A DNA stretch of 44,887 nucleotides, taken from positions 1-44,887 of the forward strand of contig JALJEE010001843.1 of the NCBI GenBank assembly GCA_023231475.1, written 5' to 3'. The DNA is from Seison nebaliae. Taxonomy: Eukaryota > Rotifera > Pararotatoria > Seisonacea > Seisonidae. How positions within the stretch are numbered: the first letter of the stretch is position 1; each line of letters starts with the position of its first letter. The notes under the pieces were generated by a model. The model worked only from the letters and a program-made list of their open reading frames with translations, was not told the origin of the DNA and did not search any database. Positions 1 to 10,595 of this stretch are shown in pieces. A program made the position numbers and the translations under genes.

Positions 1-79
1 ATCTATTCTGATTGTAAACATATATACGTCATTCCTTATCAAATTTCTGTTTTTCGATGGACCATTGTACGTACAAAAC

Positions 80-135
80 GGGCGCCCTTTTTTCCGTTTT
101 TTTCAAAAAATCAAGCTGGGCGCCCTTTTCTCCGT
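80..135. repeat. direct repeat with GGGCGCCC cores
   Basis: Two 18-bp copies (80-97 and 118-135) differ at one base. Each begins with the 8-bp palindrome GGGCGCCC followed by a T-rich run and CCGT. They are 38 bp apart, start to start, and stand out as GC-rich in AT-rich sequence. Role unknown. Confidence 0.6.
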
Positions 136-1296
136 CAACCAAATAAATTTATGAATGTTAATTTCAAGAAATTTACATGAATATTTCGTCATTTTATTGA
201 AAAGTGATAGAAGATAGATAACAGATCAATTATACTGATAATTTGATCCTTCATCGAACATTTCATTTGATTTATTTTTATTGTTTTTGTTTTCCGAATT
301 AGCATTAATATTTATAGATCATTATGCGAATTGCTGATTTGGAGAGATCGGTTGTTGATAATAACAATTTTTTTCTTTATTCTAATGAAACTGTTCCACA
401 TCAATTCTCCTATGGTCCAATTTTAATTCAGTCGTACGCATATTTATTAATAAGTAATACCAGTAGCGTTGTGCAGGAGAAAAGAAGAGATATTCTCAAA
501 CATTTCATCTTTCTTTTACATTTCCTATGGAATTTGATCGAATAAAAAGAAAGTATATAATTATAGATTTAGCAAAGAATACGAATGTTCTCCAAAACGG
601 TTTGGGGCAGGGAGTCGATTTTACATAATCAAAACAAATTTTAATCAGATTCCTTTCATAATTGGGAGACGAATCGTCAGAAGAACAATGAGGCAAGGAT
701 TGAATTGATTTATGTGAACAAATTGTAAATATCCAATCAATTTAATTGCCTTCGCTAAATCGAACAGAAATGTCAATTGGTGAGAAAATCCGACGAATGT
801 TTCCCAAAAACAAAAGGCAAACGTATAATAGTACTTAACTACAATAGACATATCTGTAGGAGGATGAATTAATGGAATCGATTATTTAAGAAAAGTTCTC
901 CTTTCCAACGAACAACACATTTGACTATTTCAATATGTAATTTTAATGATTGTCGCAGTAAGAACCATAAGAATAAATCAAAAAATTCCGAGCTGTAAGT
1001 GAAAAGAATATGTAGAAGCGGAAGATTAACAGTATGAAATGCATGACATTAGAAATTGTATGACCATATTATATATTGGAAGCAATTTTTCTACATTTAG
1101 TTAATTGGATAGGATATTTCGTGATAATTATTCTTTTCTATATTTTTCTTCTTTAAATTTTCGAGAATACTATCTCTCCTGTTCTTCACTTTTCCTGTTC
1201 TCTGTTATCAATAGATCGAAGAATTTCATTTTAAATTTCGTTCCACCATTTTCAATCAAGAATTATTGTTTTTACTAAATCTTTCTAACTTCACAG
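136..1296. other. no gene identified
   Basis: AT-rich sequence with only short unconvincing reading frames, such as a 73-codon one at 324-545. It may contain upstream exon(s) and the promoter of the gene whose exons are seen at 1297-1987, but no start exon could be fixed. Confidence 0.5.
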
Positions 1297-1987
1297 ATAT
1301 CACAAGTTCCACTATTATTCTTTGAGTTGGAGGATATGGTTTGTACGTTCCTTTTCGGGATTCTTCTAATCTCTTATAGTGTTCTAGCAGAATTTCAAGT
1401 TACACTTTTTCAATTTTCACTTGTTTCATACAATTCTTTCGTTCTTTCGTTTCATCTGACAGCAAAATATCGATCGATGGCAAGCCGTTGACGATTCACC
1501 ATATTATGATGATTTCAACGAGGAAATACTTTCCATGATGTCACCATTGGCACTATGGAAACGTGGAGGTTCAATGCAAGCCCAATTATCAAATGATATG
1601 TCACGTTATATCAATGAACCGATTAAGAGAGCTGAAGCATTGATTCGCACAGGATTCTACCGAAAAGCACGATGGCGTTGCATTTATGATTGTAAGAAGA
1701 GCATTCCTATTCATGTATGGCGACCATTTTGGCAATGTGTCACTAAATGTATCCAACAAAAGGAACGAAATTATATCCGTCACTTAAAGAAATTACATAG
1801 AATTAACGGTAATCCAGGAATCGTAGAAATCGAAGAAGAAGAGAAACCGACGGAAATTATTCATTCACCTGTTCAATTGTTGGATAGCTTCCTAGCCAAG
1901 ATGAAATCGGAGAATGACAAACAAAAGCAAACGATGATACAATTACCAAAGAACAAAAGTGATATCATCAAGTCAGGAGACGAATAA
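1297..1987 (+). CDS. unrecognised protein with twin CX3C motif (3' exons)
   Basis: Two exons fit: 1297-1338 and 1463-1987, joined in phase 0 across a 124-bp intron (acceptor CAG, donor ATG|GT). The reading frame is open to the 5' end of the first exon, so at least one upstream exon is missing; an internal ATG at 1535 could serve if the gene is shorter. The protein has an amphipathic basic region containing CIYDC and CVTKC separated by 14 residues, a CX3C-X14-CX3C pattern flanked by predicted helices, then an acidic Glu-rich stretch and a Lys-rich tail. The spacing resembles the helical hairpin of small Tim chaperones, but the protein is longer and I see no other similarity. The stop codon lies within an AATAAA polyadenylation signal at 1984-1989, supporting this as the true gene end. 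Confidence 0.6.
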
Positions 1988-3237
1988 AATTTCCAAACGA
2001 TTTCTTTATTAAACTTAATTTTCCTTTACATATTTCTTCGGTGACAGAGTATTTCGGGAGATTCGCTTTTCAGTTCCACTTTTCTTCATTTCTCCAATTT
2101 AGTCATTATCTAAGTCATTATCAATCTTTTCTTTCGCAATTATTTCGATTTGCGAATGAATGACACTTGATCCCAACCAACAAATGATCAATTTTTCAAC
2201 ATTCGGAAATATTTCTTATAATTTTTTATTTTTTCTAATTTAGAAATATTATTTAGTTCTTCATCTTAAATCTAATGCTGCATTTTCCCGCCATGTTTCA
2301 TTCATTAACTTCACAACTTGTCAGCAAAAACTGAGACCATCGAACAAGTTGATGTGATTAGCTAACAACTGAAATTAAGAATTAGACAACATCATTTCAA
2401 CATTTCTCCTTAATTTACTCATAAAATACACACAGCATTAACTAGTTGTTGAAAAGAGTAGTGGATGAAGTTGAAGGTTATTGTTAGAAATATTCAGGCA
2501 GAAATATGTTAAACAGTTTTCATTCTGAAACGGAGGTGTTTCCACATAACAATAAAAATCAACTGTCAAACTTCTAATTTTGTTTGTGTTGGAAAATGAA
2601 CTACTTTTAAAATATTAATAGGGATTAATAATGTGAATAAGGAATATATATTATTTCATATTATGAAATATATTGTTCATTTTATACTAAACTAACTAAC
2701 TTGTAAGAATTGTATATCGATGAATTGAGTAAGTTAATCTGATTTTCCGTCGAAATCAAATGAAACGATTTGGGGAAAATTGAGGGAAAAGAACATTATA
2801 ATTTCGAAGAATAAGCTAAAATGAATATTATTCATCATTTGAACGCGATTTTTTAAAAAAAATGACAATTCTATGATGATATTATTGGAATTGTTGGGAA
2901 AAGAAAAGAATGAAATTATCATCCTCATTCTCCTTTCTCTTCTTCCCACTTTGCTTTCTGGTAGATGAGAACGCTTCTTAATAGATTCTTATGAATTCTT
3001 TCACTTTCCATGAAAACAATACGAAACGAAATATTTATTTTTGGAGGAGAGTTGCTACATTATGTAATGTGTTAGTTGATGTCGAATGTGAAATTGTTCG
3101 TACAAAAGAATATGGAGAGACGACACTCTCATACGACTCTAACTTCATTTCCTACTTACTAAGAATTTCCCTCATCAGAAACTTTCGACAAACACTTCTA
3201 AAGACTTCAAATTCGATTCAATTCAACAAACGTTCAA
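1988..3237. other. intergenic, no gene seen
   Basis: AT-rich sequence of about 1.25 kb. A frame at 2991-3257 overlaps the start of the next gene but shows no domain, signal peptide or splice support. The promoter of the membrane cupin gene presumably lies here. Confidence 0.5.
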
Positions 3238-4541
3238 ATGAAGATTTTAATCAATGAATTTTTGACACATCAGAAAGTTCGAAAGGAATATGAGGAATCA
3301 TTGAAGAAAACTGAATTGAATGAAAGAGAGAAAGAAATTAGAGAATTATCCGAATCCGACAATTGGAAATTGTTCGAAGAATTAACAGAAAAAGTAGCAA
3401 AACGTTCCCAGAATGACAAGGACAGAAGACGAAGACAATTTTTTCTTTTCATTTTCATCATCGGTCTCATCACCTCTCTCTATTATATGATTAGTGAGGA
3501 GACATATGAATTTATTTGGTATTGGTATTTGGTGGTCGCTCGGACATGTCTCATCAAATTGAGACCTTATTGGAATTGGGAACAATATAGTGAGACGACA
3601 TGCTTACTTAACAATCCTTATTATATGCCACCTAATTCGATTACTGCGGACACTTGTAAATATTGTTCAAATATCAGAAATGTTGAATATTTTGTTAATG
3701 TTACATCGAAAGATTTTAATAAACTGAAAGATCGTCACATTCCGTTTGTTGTGAAGAATGTGATGACGGATTGGGATTTTGATGTGGAACAATATACTCT
3801 CCCCAAATTCATTAATGTTCTTTTATTTTGTCTTTATTTTTCTCAAAAATTTTAATTTGTTTTGATAGAATTTGAAAATTGAAGATCCGGAAGTCATGTC
3901 AAAATTATGTCGATATTATTTCCGAAAGGAACGTAATCCGAAAAATTTTCCATTTAATTTAGATCATTTAATTGAGAATGATCCGTTATATCAAAAGAAT
4001 GTTGTTATGAGCTTGTTCGAACAATTTGTTGGTTGAAAAAAAAAGAAGTAATTTTATCTTATTCCAAATAGTTTATTTTGTGATCCACAAATCGTAAGAC
4101 ATTTGAGGAGGACATTCCAGAGACCATATTTCCTCCCGAGAAATGTGCAGGTTGCTGCTCAACTGGAAATGGTGTATGGTTACAATGTGAAAGATATTCG
4201 AGTTGTCGAAGTTCCCCACTTTATTATTAGTGATCTGATAATAATATGTTAATTTTAGATTGGTTCTACTGATATCATGAGCGCATATCTCCAAATTAAA
4301 GGATCGACTGTCATCGAACTGTTCGCTGAATCGTTCTGCGATGAGACGTGTGCTAATCCTGAGGATCCATTAGTCATTCCCATGGAAGCGGGAGATATCT
4401 GTTCATTTTCCTTTATGTCTACAAAGTGATGTAATTCTCTCATTCATTTCAGTAATAATGACGAACCTTTACCATATGGCCTGCTATCCGAAGCGGAATG
4501 ATACCGAATCAATCGGAGTTGTTTACAGTATCTCCCAATGA
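3238..4541 (+). CDS. type II membrane protein with cupin/JmjC-like domain
   Basis: Five exons close in phase: 3238-3816, 3869-4014, 4072-4201, 4259-4400, 4453-4541 (361 aa). The N-terminal 65 residues are charged and probably coiled-coil. A single membrane helix follows at about residues 67-88, preceded by RRRR, so the rest should be lumenal or extracellular. The C-terminal half has the jelly-roll pattern of the cupin_8/JmjC family, with an IGSTD...AYLQIKG strand and a GDILIMTNLYHMACYPK strand. The distal His of that second motif is present, but the HxD/E iron-binding pair expected near IGSTD is absent, so hydroxylase activity is doubtful. A paired Cys (CDETC) lies in the loop between. The exon 2 donor at 4015 was chosen because it alone keeps the frame; donors at 4028 and 4032 lead to stops. 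Family assignment is by pattern only. Confidence 0.72.
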
Positions 4542-6141
4542 GGAGAATTGAATAATACTAAATTTTATTGTTGTAGGCGTTATTTGACTGATACATACAA
4601 ATGTATTAATATTACATCACTTATACACACACAAACGCACACAAACACACAAGCACAAATACACACATACATATTTAGACAGATGAATCCGATTTAATTG
4701 ATTAATTGTTACAAGAAATAGAATTTTTCGTTGGAAAAAGAAAAGGAATGAAAGAATAAATAAGGAATTTATAATTAGCGAAAATTTTTTTCCTAAAAAA
4801 TATCTTTCTCTCATTCGATTTCATTCCATAATAAAAAAAATTATTATTCTTCATATTTATTCGAGAAATTTAATAGTTTATACTATTCGTCTCAACATTT
4901 CCAATAATCTTTTCTGTGTTTCCTTTTTTTTTGTTGTTACTGTAAGACGTGCGTTAGTGAATGTGGAACGAGAGAATGATGAGGAAAGACGAAGAATAAT
5001 GAATATTCTATTACAAACTGTCTTGCTACTTCTCCGGCTAATCTGTTATTCATTTAATTCATAATTTTTCAATTCTTTCGCACAATGTTGCGCAGGATTG
5101 AAGTGTACATATTGAATGGTTGGAACTAATCAATTCTATTCGATTTCTTTATTCCTCCTCTCGTTCGTTGGAGGGACACCTTCTATTTCATGAAAGTGTC
5201 AAATTAGAGAGATTGTTGAGAGAATTGGACGATTGAATACATAAGCGCTGAGAGAATTCGAATGAATAATAAACAAAATTAATCGCCATACTCAAAAATG
5301 ATTTTTATGATGAATTTTATATAAGAGGAAGAATTAGAAAACGAATGGAATAAAGGATGATAAAGTAAGTAATTGATTTGGAATAAATATTCGTTTCACA
5401 AACATCATAAAATCGTAGGAGAAAACAGATAAAGTAGTCGACGGAAGAATAATAATCAGTTCTCTGTTTTTGTCTGTCTACCCGAAATGGGGACATGGAC
5501 TCCTCTCTCATAAGTAAATAGATCGATATGTAATTCTAATTAACAATACGACTTCTCTTTCACATTTGAGAGGGAGAGGTGTAATGCTTATTGAGATTGA
5601 GCAGCCGTGGACGGTGAAATTTATAATGGAGAGAAAAGAAAAAGAAAGAAATTTGTAGAAATGGCAAAATAATCGGAAACATCAGAAGTATATTCCTCTA
5701 GTTGAATTGGCTTCGTCGTTTTTATCTTTCGTCCATTTTCTCCTTTTCCAAGGGTACATCGTACTGATAATTTAGTTAATTGACTTCCGTCATTGACACA
5801 TCTTTTCCCACTTCTGGACTTTCTCCATCAATATTCCTTCAATTTATCAGTCACTTTCTTAATATAATTTTCTGTGATGTTTGTCAAAATATTTTATTTT
5901 TAACTATCTCTCACCTCTCTCCGCCTCTCTCATTAGTTACATAAAATATAATCTTTCTCTATCACTTCCATTCATACTGATTCTTATTCGTAACATCAAT
6001 TTAAAAGTCAATTAGTGGACGAAGACTTAAAGGGAATTAACTAAAGAGAATTGGATAAAAAGCAAAATCGAGAGACTTCGTGAGATTTTCAAATAAAGAA
6101 GGAAATATTTTAACAATTTCAGTAATAGACAACGACAAAAA
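4542..6141. other. intergenic, probable promoter and 5' UTR of phosducin-like gene
   Basis: No coding region found over 1.6 kb. It contains a CA-rich simple repeat (4622-4671) and T-rich or pyrimidine tracts. A TTTCAG acceptor-like site at 6117-6122, about 20 bp before the next ATG, suggests a 5' UTR intron. Confidence 0.45.
4622..4671. repeat. imperfect CA microsatellite
   Basis: Irregular (CA)n/ACAA repeat interrupted by G and T. The minus-strand frame across it is a low-complexity artefact. Confidence 0.8.
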
Positions 6142-6981
6142 ATGACAACATTGGACGACAAATTATTAGGTGAGAAACAACATAATTATTGTAGTAGCAG
6201 CAGTGGATCGGATGATGAAAATGATTCGAATGACGAAGACAATCAACATCCCTCACAAACCAATGAGGAAACTCGTGAAAGTTGTGTAATTCGATCGAAT
6301 GGGAAGGCTACACAAAATACTGGACCAAAAGGTGTCATTCACGACTGGAAACAATATCGATTAGAGAGTGAACAACAAGAGAATTTACAACAACAACGTA
6401 CCGTCAAATTGGCATATAATAGTACGGTGCAATCGAATCCTCTTACTGACGACAATACAATGGAAGCAATTAATGATGAACAATTCTTGGAGAGTTATCG
6501 GAAGAAGCGTATCGACGAAATTCAAGCAAAACAAGAGAAATTGTTGAAGGATTCCAATCGATTATTCGGTAAAGTGATAGAGATGAATCGTGAGAATTTT
6601 GTGGAAATGATCGATGTGGAAGGTGATAATGATACATTAATTTTAGTGCTTATTTATTCGCTGAATGAGAAGAGTAGCAGGAATGCCAAATCATCATTTA
6701 GCACGTTTTCTAAATATCATAAAACGATAAAATGCTGTCAGATCGAGACACATATGGCGGAGTTGTCGATAAATTTTTCGATGAAAGCTTGTCCATCCAT
6801 TCTGTGTTATCAGAGGAAAGATCTCGTTCATTCATTCATTAATCTTGCTGACATTCTACCCAAAGATTTCGATGCCATCGATCTCGAACAATTTCTTTAT
6901 GAACAATCAATTATCGATAGTAAATTATGTGAACTATCTGATGATGATGATGATGAAGAGGTGGATGATGTGGACGAATAA
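6142..6981 (+). CDS. PDCL: phosducin-like protein
   Basis: 279 aa, no introns in the coding region. After an acidic Ser-rich N-terminus comes the family signature TGPKGVIHDWKQYRLE (about residues 60-75), the helix-1 motif that contacts G-protein beta-gamma in phosducin family members. A thioredoxin-like domain follows (about 140-255), beginning FGKVIEMNRENFVEMID and lacking a catalytic CxxC, as expected. It ends in an acidic DDDDDEE tail. Phosducin-like proteins act as co-chaperones of the cytosolic CCT chaperonin in folding and assembling G beta subunits. The length is close to the 300 aa usual for PhLP1. An AATAAA signal lies at 6999-7004. PDCL (PhLP1) is preferred over PhLP2/3 because of the N-terminal signature. 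Confidence 0.88.
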   Translation: MTTLDDKLLGEKQHNYCSSSSGSDDENDSNDEDNQHPSQTNEETRESCVIRSNGKATQNTGPKGVIHDWKQYRLESEQQENLQQQRTVKLAYNSTVQSNPLTDDNTMEAINDEQFLESYRKKRIDEIQAKQEKLLKDSNRLFGKVIEMNRENFVEMIDVEGDNDTLILVLIYSLNEKSSRNAKSSFSTFSKYHKTIKCCQIETHMAELSINFSMKACPSILCYQRKDLVHSFINLADILPKDFDAIDLEQFLYEQSIIDSKLCELSDDDDDEEVDDVDE

Positions 6982-7657
6982 TCTAATTCATATTTCCAAT
7001 AAACATTTTTATAATATTAACTTTTTCATTTTATTGATTCCTTTCCTTTCTAGTTAATATTGGCTTGTGATACAGAAGCAAAAATGCTCATGTTTGTTAA
7101 ATATATGTTTATTGAGAATTTAATTAATAAATTCCTTGAATGAATCTCATCATTAATTTTATTTTAATAAATTTTCTTCATTTCTTCATTTCGCTTTCCT
7201 AACCGATTGTGTATTGAGAGAGAAATTGGTTCAGAATCGTCTGTTCAATGTGTCTGTATCAATCAATAGAATTTTATGATAATTGATCATGGCTGACGAG
7301 TTGTTGTATCTTATACGAGAATTAATGGAATTATTATAAGTTCATCTCATAATGTTATGAAATAGAAAGTGAGAAGGAAAGTGTGATGTAGAAAATTGGA
7401 ATGAAAAGAGAAAACTTGAAAAGAAACGATATTTATTATCTTTCCACTTAACAATAATAGATGAGTTAGAGTTACATAGGAAGAAGCGATTGTATTGAAG
7501 AACATTAGCCGAATGCATTCGTCTTCTTCCTCATGTTTTGATGGATTACATATTAGTTCGGGTTGGAATGATGAGTGTAATGGAATAAATGTTACGTGTC
7601 TGTTAAGGAGAGTCAGAAATTGATTGTTTTCCCTTGTCTTCATCGCGTCACTACCAA
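6982..7657. other. intergenic
   Basis: Short 3' UTR with a polyadenylation signal at 6999, then AT-rich sequence to the K+ channel start. Small frames on both strands here overlap the channel's first exon and are not supported. Confidence 0.5.
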
Positions 7658-9796
7658 ATGGAAAGAACATCTATCGACAATATCAAACGATTGTTACCTC
7701 GAAGATTTCGAGATTATTTCCTTCTTCTCTTTCCCCATATTGCCATTATTGTCGTTTTCATTGCGTATATCATTTCGGGAGCAAGAATTATACAAGATAT
7801 TGAATCTGATCCTGAATTCTACGACAAATCACCATTACTTCCAGTTAAAGAGAATAATGAGTCGAATAATTTTCTTCGATCGATTGTTCGGAAAGTACGT
7901 TCAACTGGTATATTTCCAGAAAATCAAGTTAAATTATTTTACAATCTTCTAATTTGATCATTCTAATTCATTCCAAAGATTTCCAACCTTCCAATCGTTG
8001 AAGAATTAGGAAATTTGTTGGTGAATAAATTTAACGAATTGAACATCAATGGAAATATTACGACAATTGGTGATCTGAAAGATTTTTTGAAAGATGATGA
8101 AGTATCCGAAGAGCAGAAGAATAAGAAGAAATCGAAGAAAGAGAAGAAGAAGAATAAGAAATCGATGAAAGTTAATGACGAATTATTATTGTTGGAGAAT
8201 GGTGATGCATTTCTCAATCAATATAACGACGCAATAAAACGAAGAGCGAAATATGCGAAAAGTCGATTTATCAAACGAATAAACGATCAATTAACTAATC
8301 GCAAAACGAAATATTCGACGGAGAAGATCGGAGAAGATTTAGAAGAGTATGATGAATTTAAACTCAGTTTGAATTTGAGGAGAAGCTCATTGGAAAATCT
8401 GGTCAAAGAAGACAACACATTTGAGGAAAACAGAAATAAATGGAATTTTCGAACAGCCTTATATTATGTTTGTACATTACTCTCAACCATCGGCTATGGC
8501 GATATTGCTCCATCAACTGCAATTGGTCGTAGTTTTAGTTTATTCTATTGTGTTATAGGCGTTCCATTAACATTGTGCGTTCTTGCACATACAGCATCCG
8601 TAATATCATCATTTCTCATATTATTTGAGAATATTCTTAAGACAATAAATATTTTCAGAAAGAAACCATCAAATGATACAAATGCGAAAGATAGAGGAGA
8701 TCATTCACATTTGGAGAAGGCTGGAAAGTTAATCGATAAACATATCTTGAAAGCTGATGAACCACCTGTATTATCAACTACACCATCCCCATCAATTCTT
8801 CTGACTACTGTCATCGGATATATTATTGCGGGAGCTCTTCTATTCGCTTATTTAGAAGGATGGTCCATCTTTGACGGTTTCTATTTTACAATTATTTCTT
8901 TATCAACAATCGGATTTGGAGATTTAGTTCCTAATCCTGCAACTGGTCTAATAAGTAACGAGACAATATCAAATCAATCTTCAACAGATAATCATTATTT
9001 TCGAGTATTACCATTCTCTTCAAATGACGCCATTTCTTTAATGGCGTCGTTATATATATTTTTCGGATTGGCTTATCTTAGTTTAGCTATAACCGTTCTA
9101 CAGGATGCGATAGATAATTGGCTGCAAGATGTTGCGAAGAGAATTATTTCAATTTTCATCAAATCAACAAGAAGTGGAGGTACCAAGGAGAAACATCAAC
9201 CGTCTCCACCGCTCCCAATTGTAAATGAGGAGGAAGTTAATGATTCTGATAATATCATATTAACATCAATCCCAAATAATTTAAATGATCATAATAACAA
9301 AAATCAATGTGTTGGAAATGATGATGTAAATCGTTTCAAGTTCGATGAAGTTCTAACAGTTGATGCAAACATTGATTTATCTCCTCATGAAAAACATGAG
9401 GACAACGATATTAAAAATGTTAATGTTGACATTAGGGAGAATAATTTTGAACATAAACAAAACAACCGCAATTTATTAGTGGATGAGCCAACTTCACTAC
9501 AGGAACAAAAAACTGAAAAGAAACCTGTCAGTAAACCTGTATCAAAACCAAATTCACAAAAATCGACAGCTGCAAATTCACGTCAATCCAGTATTACTGG
9601 TTCGAGGATCTCGAAGGAACCAAGTACATCAAAAGTGAAGGCGAATGTGTCCAGAGAACCGAGTTCTGCACGATCCATGTCAAAGGAACCCAAATCATCG
9701 GAAACCTCCAGTGTCAGTTCGATAAGATCAAGATTTGGTAAACCGAGCGAAACGGTAGGCGAATATGAACGACCAAGGCGACGACGAAATTGGTGA
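7658..9796 (+). CDS. two-pore-domain (K2P) potassium channel
   Basis: Two exons, 7658-7927 and 7979-9796, join in phase 0 across a 51-bp intron (695 aa). The start is the ATG of MERTSIDNIKRLL. M1 spans about residues 20-42. The first pore has TIGYGD (G262) and the second has TIGFGD (G402), with M2 after pore 1, M3 before pore 2 and M4 ending near residue 480. This is the standard M1-P1-M2-M3-P2-M4 plan of leak K+ channels in the plasma membrane. Unusually, the M1-P1 extracellular cap loop is about 200 residues rather than the usual 60-70, and contains a Lys-rich block (8111-8172). The 215-residue cytoplasmic tail is Ser/Lys-rich with repeated SKEP units and a FDEVLTVDA motif that recurs in the FN3 protein at 31.5 kb. 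Subfamily not assigned. Confidence 0.93.
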
Positions 9797-10595
9797 AAAT
9801 TGAAATAATTTCATTTCATTTCTTTAATTTTTCTCTTATTTTAATTTATCTACACGGAATAATTACTGAAAACAAATTACATGAAATAAACCAGAATAGT
9901 TCTTCCATATTTATCATTCAGATGGAGATTCAATATCTACATTATGTTTCCACTTTCTTCTTATATTAATTGAATAATCATTAGATGGAATTGGTTAATA
10001 AACAATTTGCAGATTTCTGACTCGTTTGCTGACTTTATCATTTTCTTTATAAGTCTCTTTCGGAAAGTGTGGGAAAGTTGATTTTGTTTTAATGAGTTGA
10101 ATATTCAATTAATTCGTATGCAACAGAAGAAGATAAACAGGAAGAATTGGATAGTGAAATAGAAACGAATGGAGATGAGTTTAGATGCGGCCATATGGAA
10201 TTAAGTGGAAAGGAATTAAGAGAGAATGATTTGTTCAGAAATCGAAGAAATGACAATTTAATATTAAAAAATTACCTTGAGACCAATTTGGTGACATATA
10301 CTATGAATAGATTGGAAGAAGAAAGGAATGACGGTTATCACATATTTGATGTGCCAGTTCATCAATTACCGAGTGAACTAAACGGCAATTAACTAAAAAT
10401 TTCTTTTGATTTCCCATGTTATTAATAGTGTAGCAGAAGGTAGTTCGTGGGCAATTCTTTCCTTCTCATCAAATAAGAATTAACACATAAATTTCCTATT
10501 AAATTATCAAACTTTTACTGGCCAGCTAACGTTGGGTATCGTTTCTTTTCTCTCAAACATTCTTCTTTCGGTCATCACAAAATTTTTTAGGTGAA
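9797..10595. other. intergenic with one orphan reading frame
   Basis: Contains the channel 3' UTR (ATGAAATAAACC around 9880). An open frame of 98 codons (10096-10389, stop 10390-10392) starts without ATG until 10195. It is very acidic and hydrophilic. A possible CAG acceptor lies at 10124-10126, but no partner exon was found. It may be an exon of an unrecognised gene or chance. Confidence 0.35.

Noticed and set aside
2991-3257. 88-codon frame upstream of the membrane cupin gene
   Set aside because: No domain or signal peptide, and it overlaps the better supported start at 3238 in another frame.
4617-4814. Minus-strand reading frame of 65 codons
   Set aside because: It translates the CA microsatellite and shows Cys/Val/Leu low complexity only.
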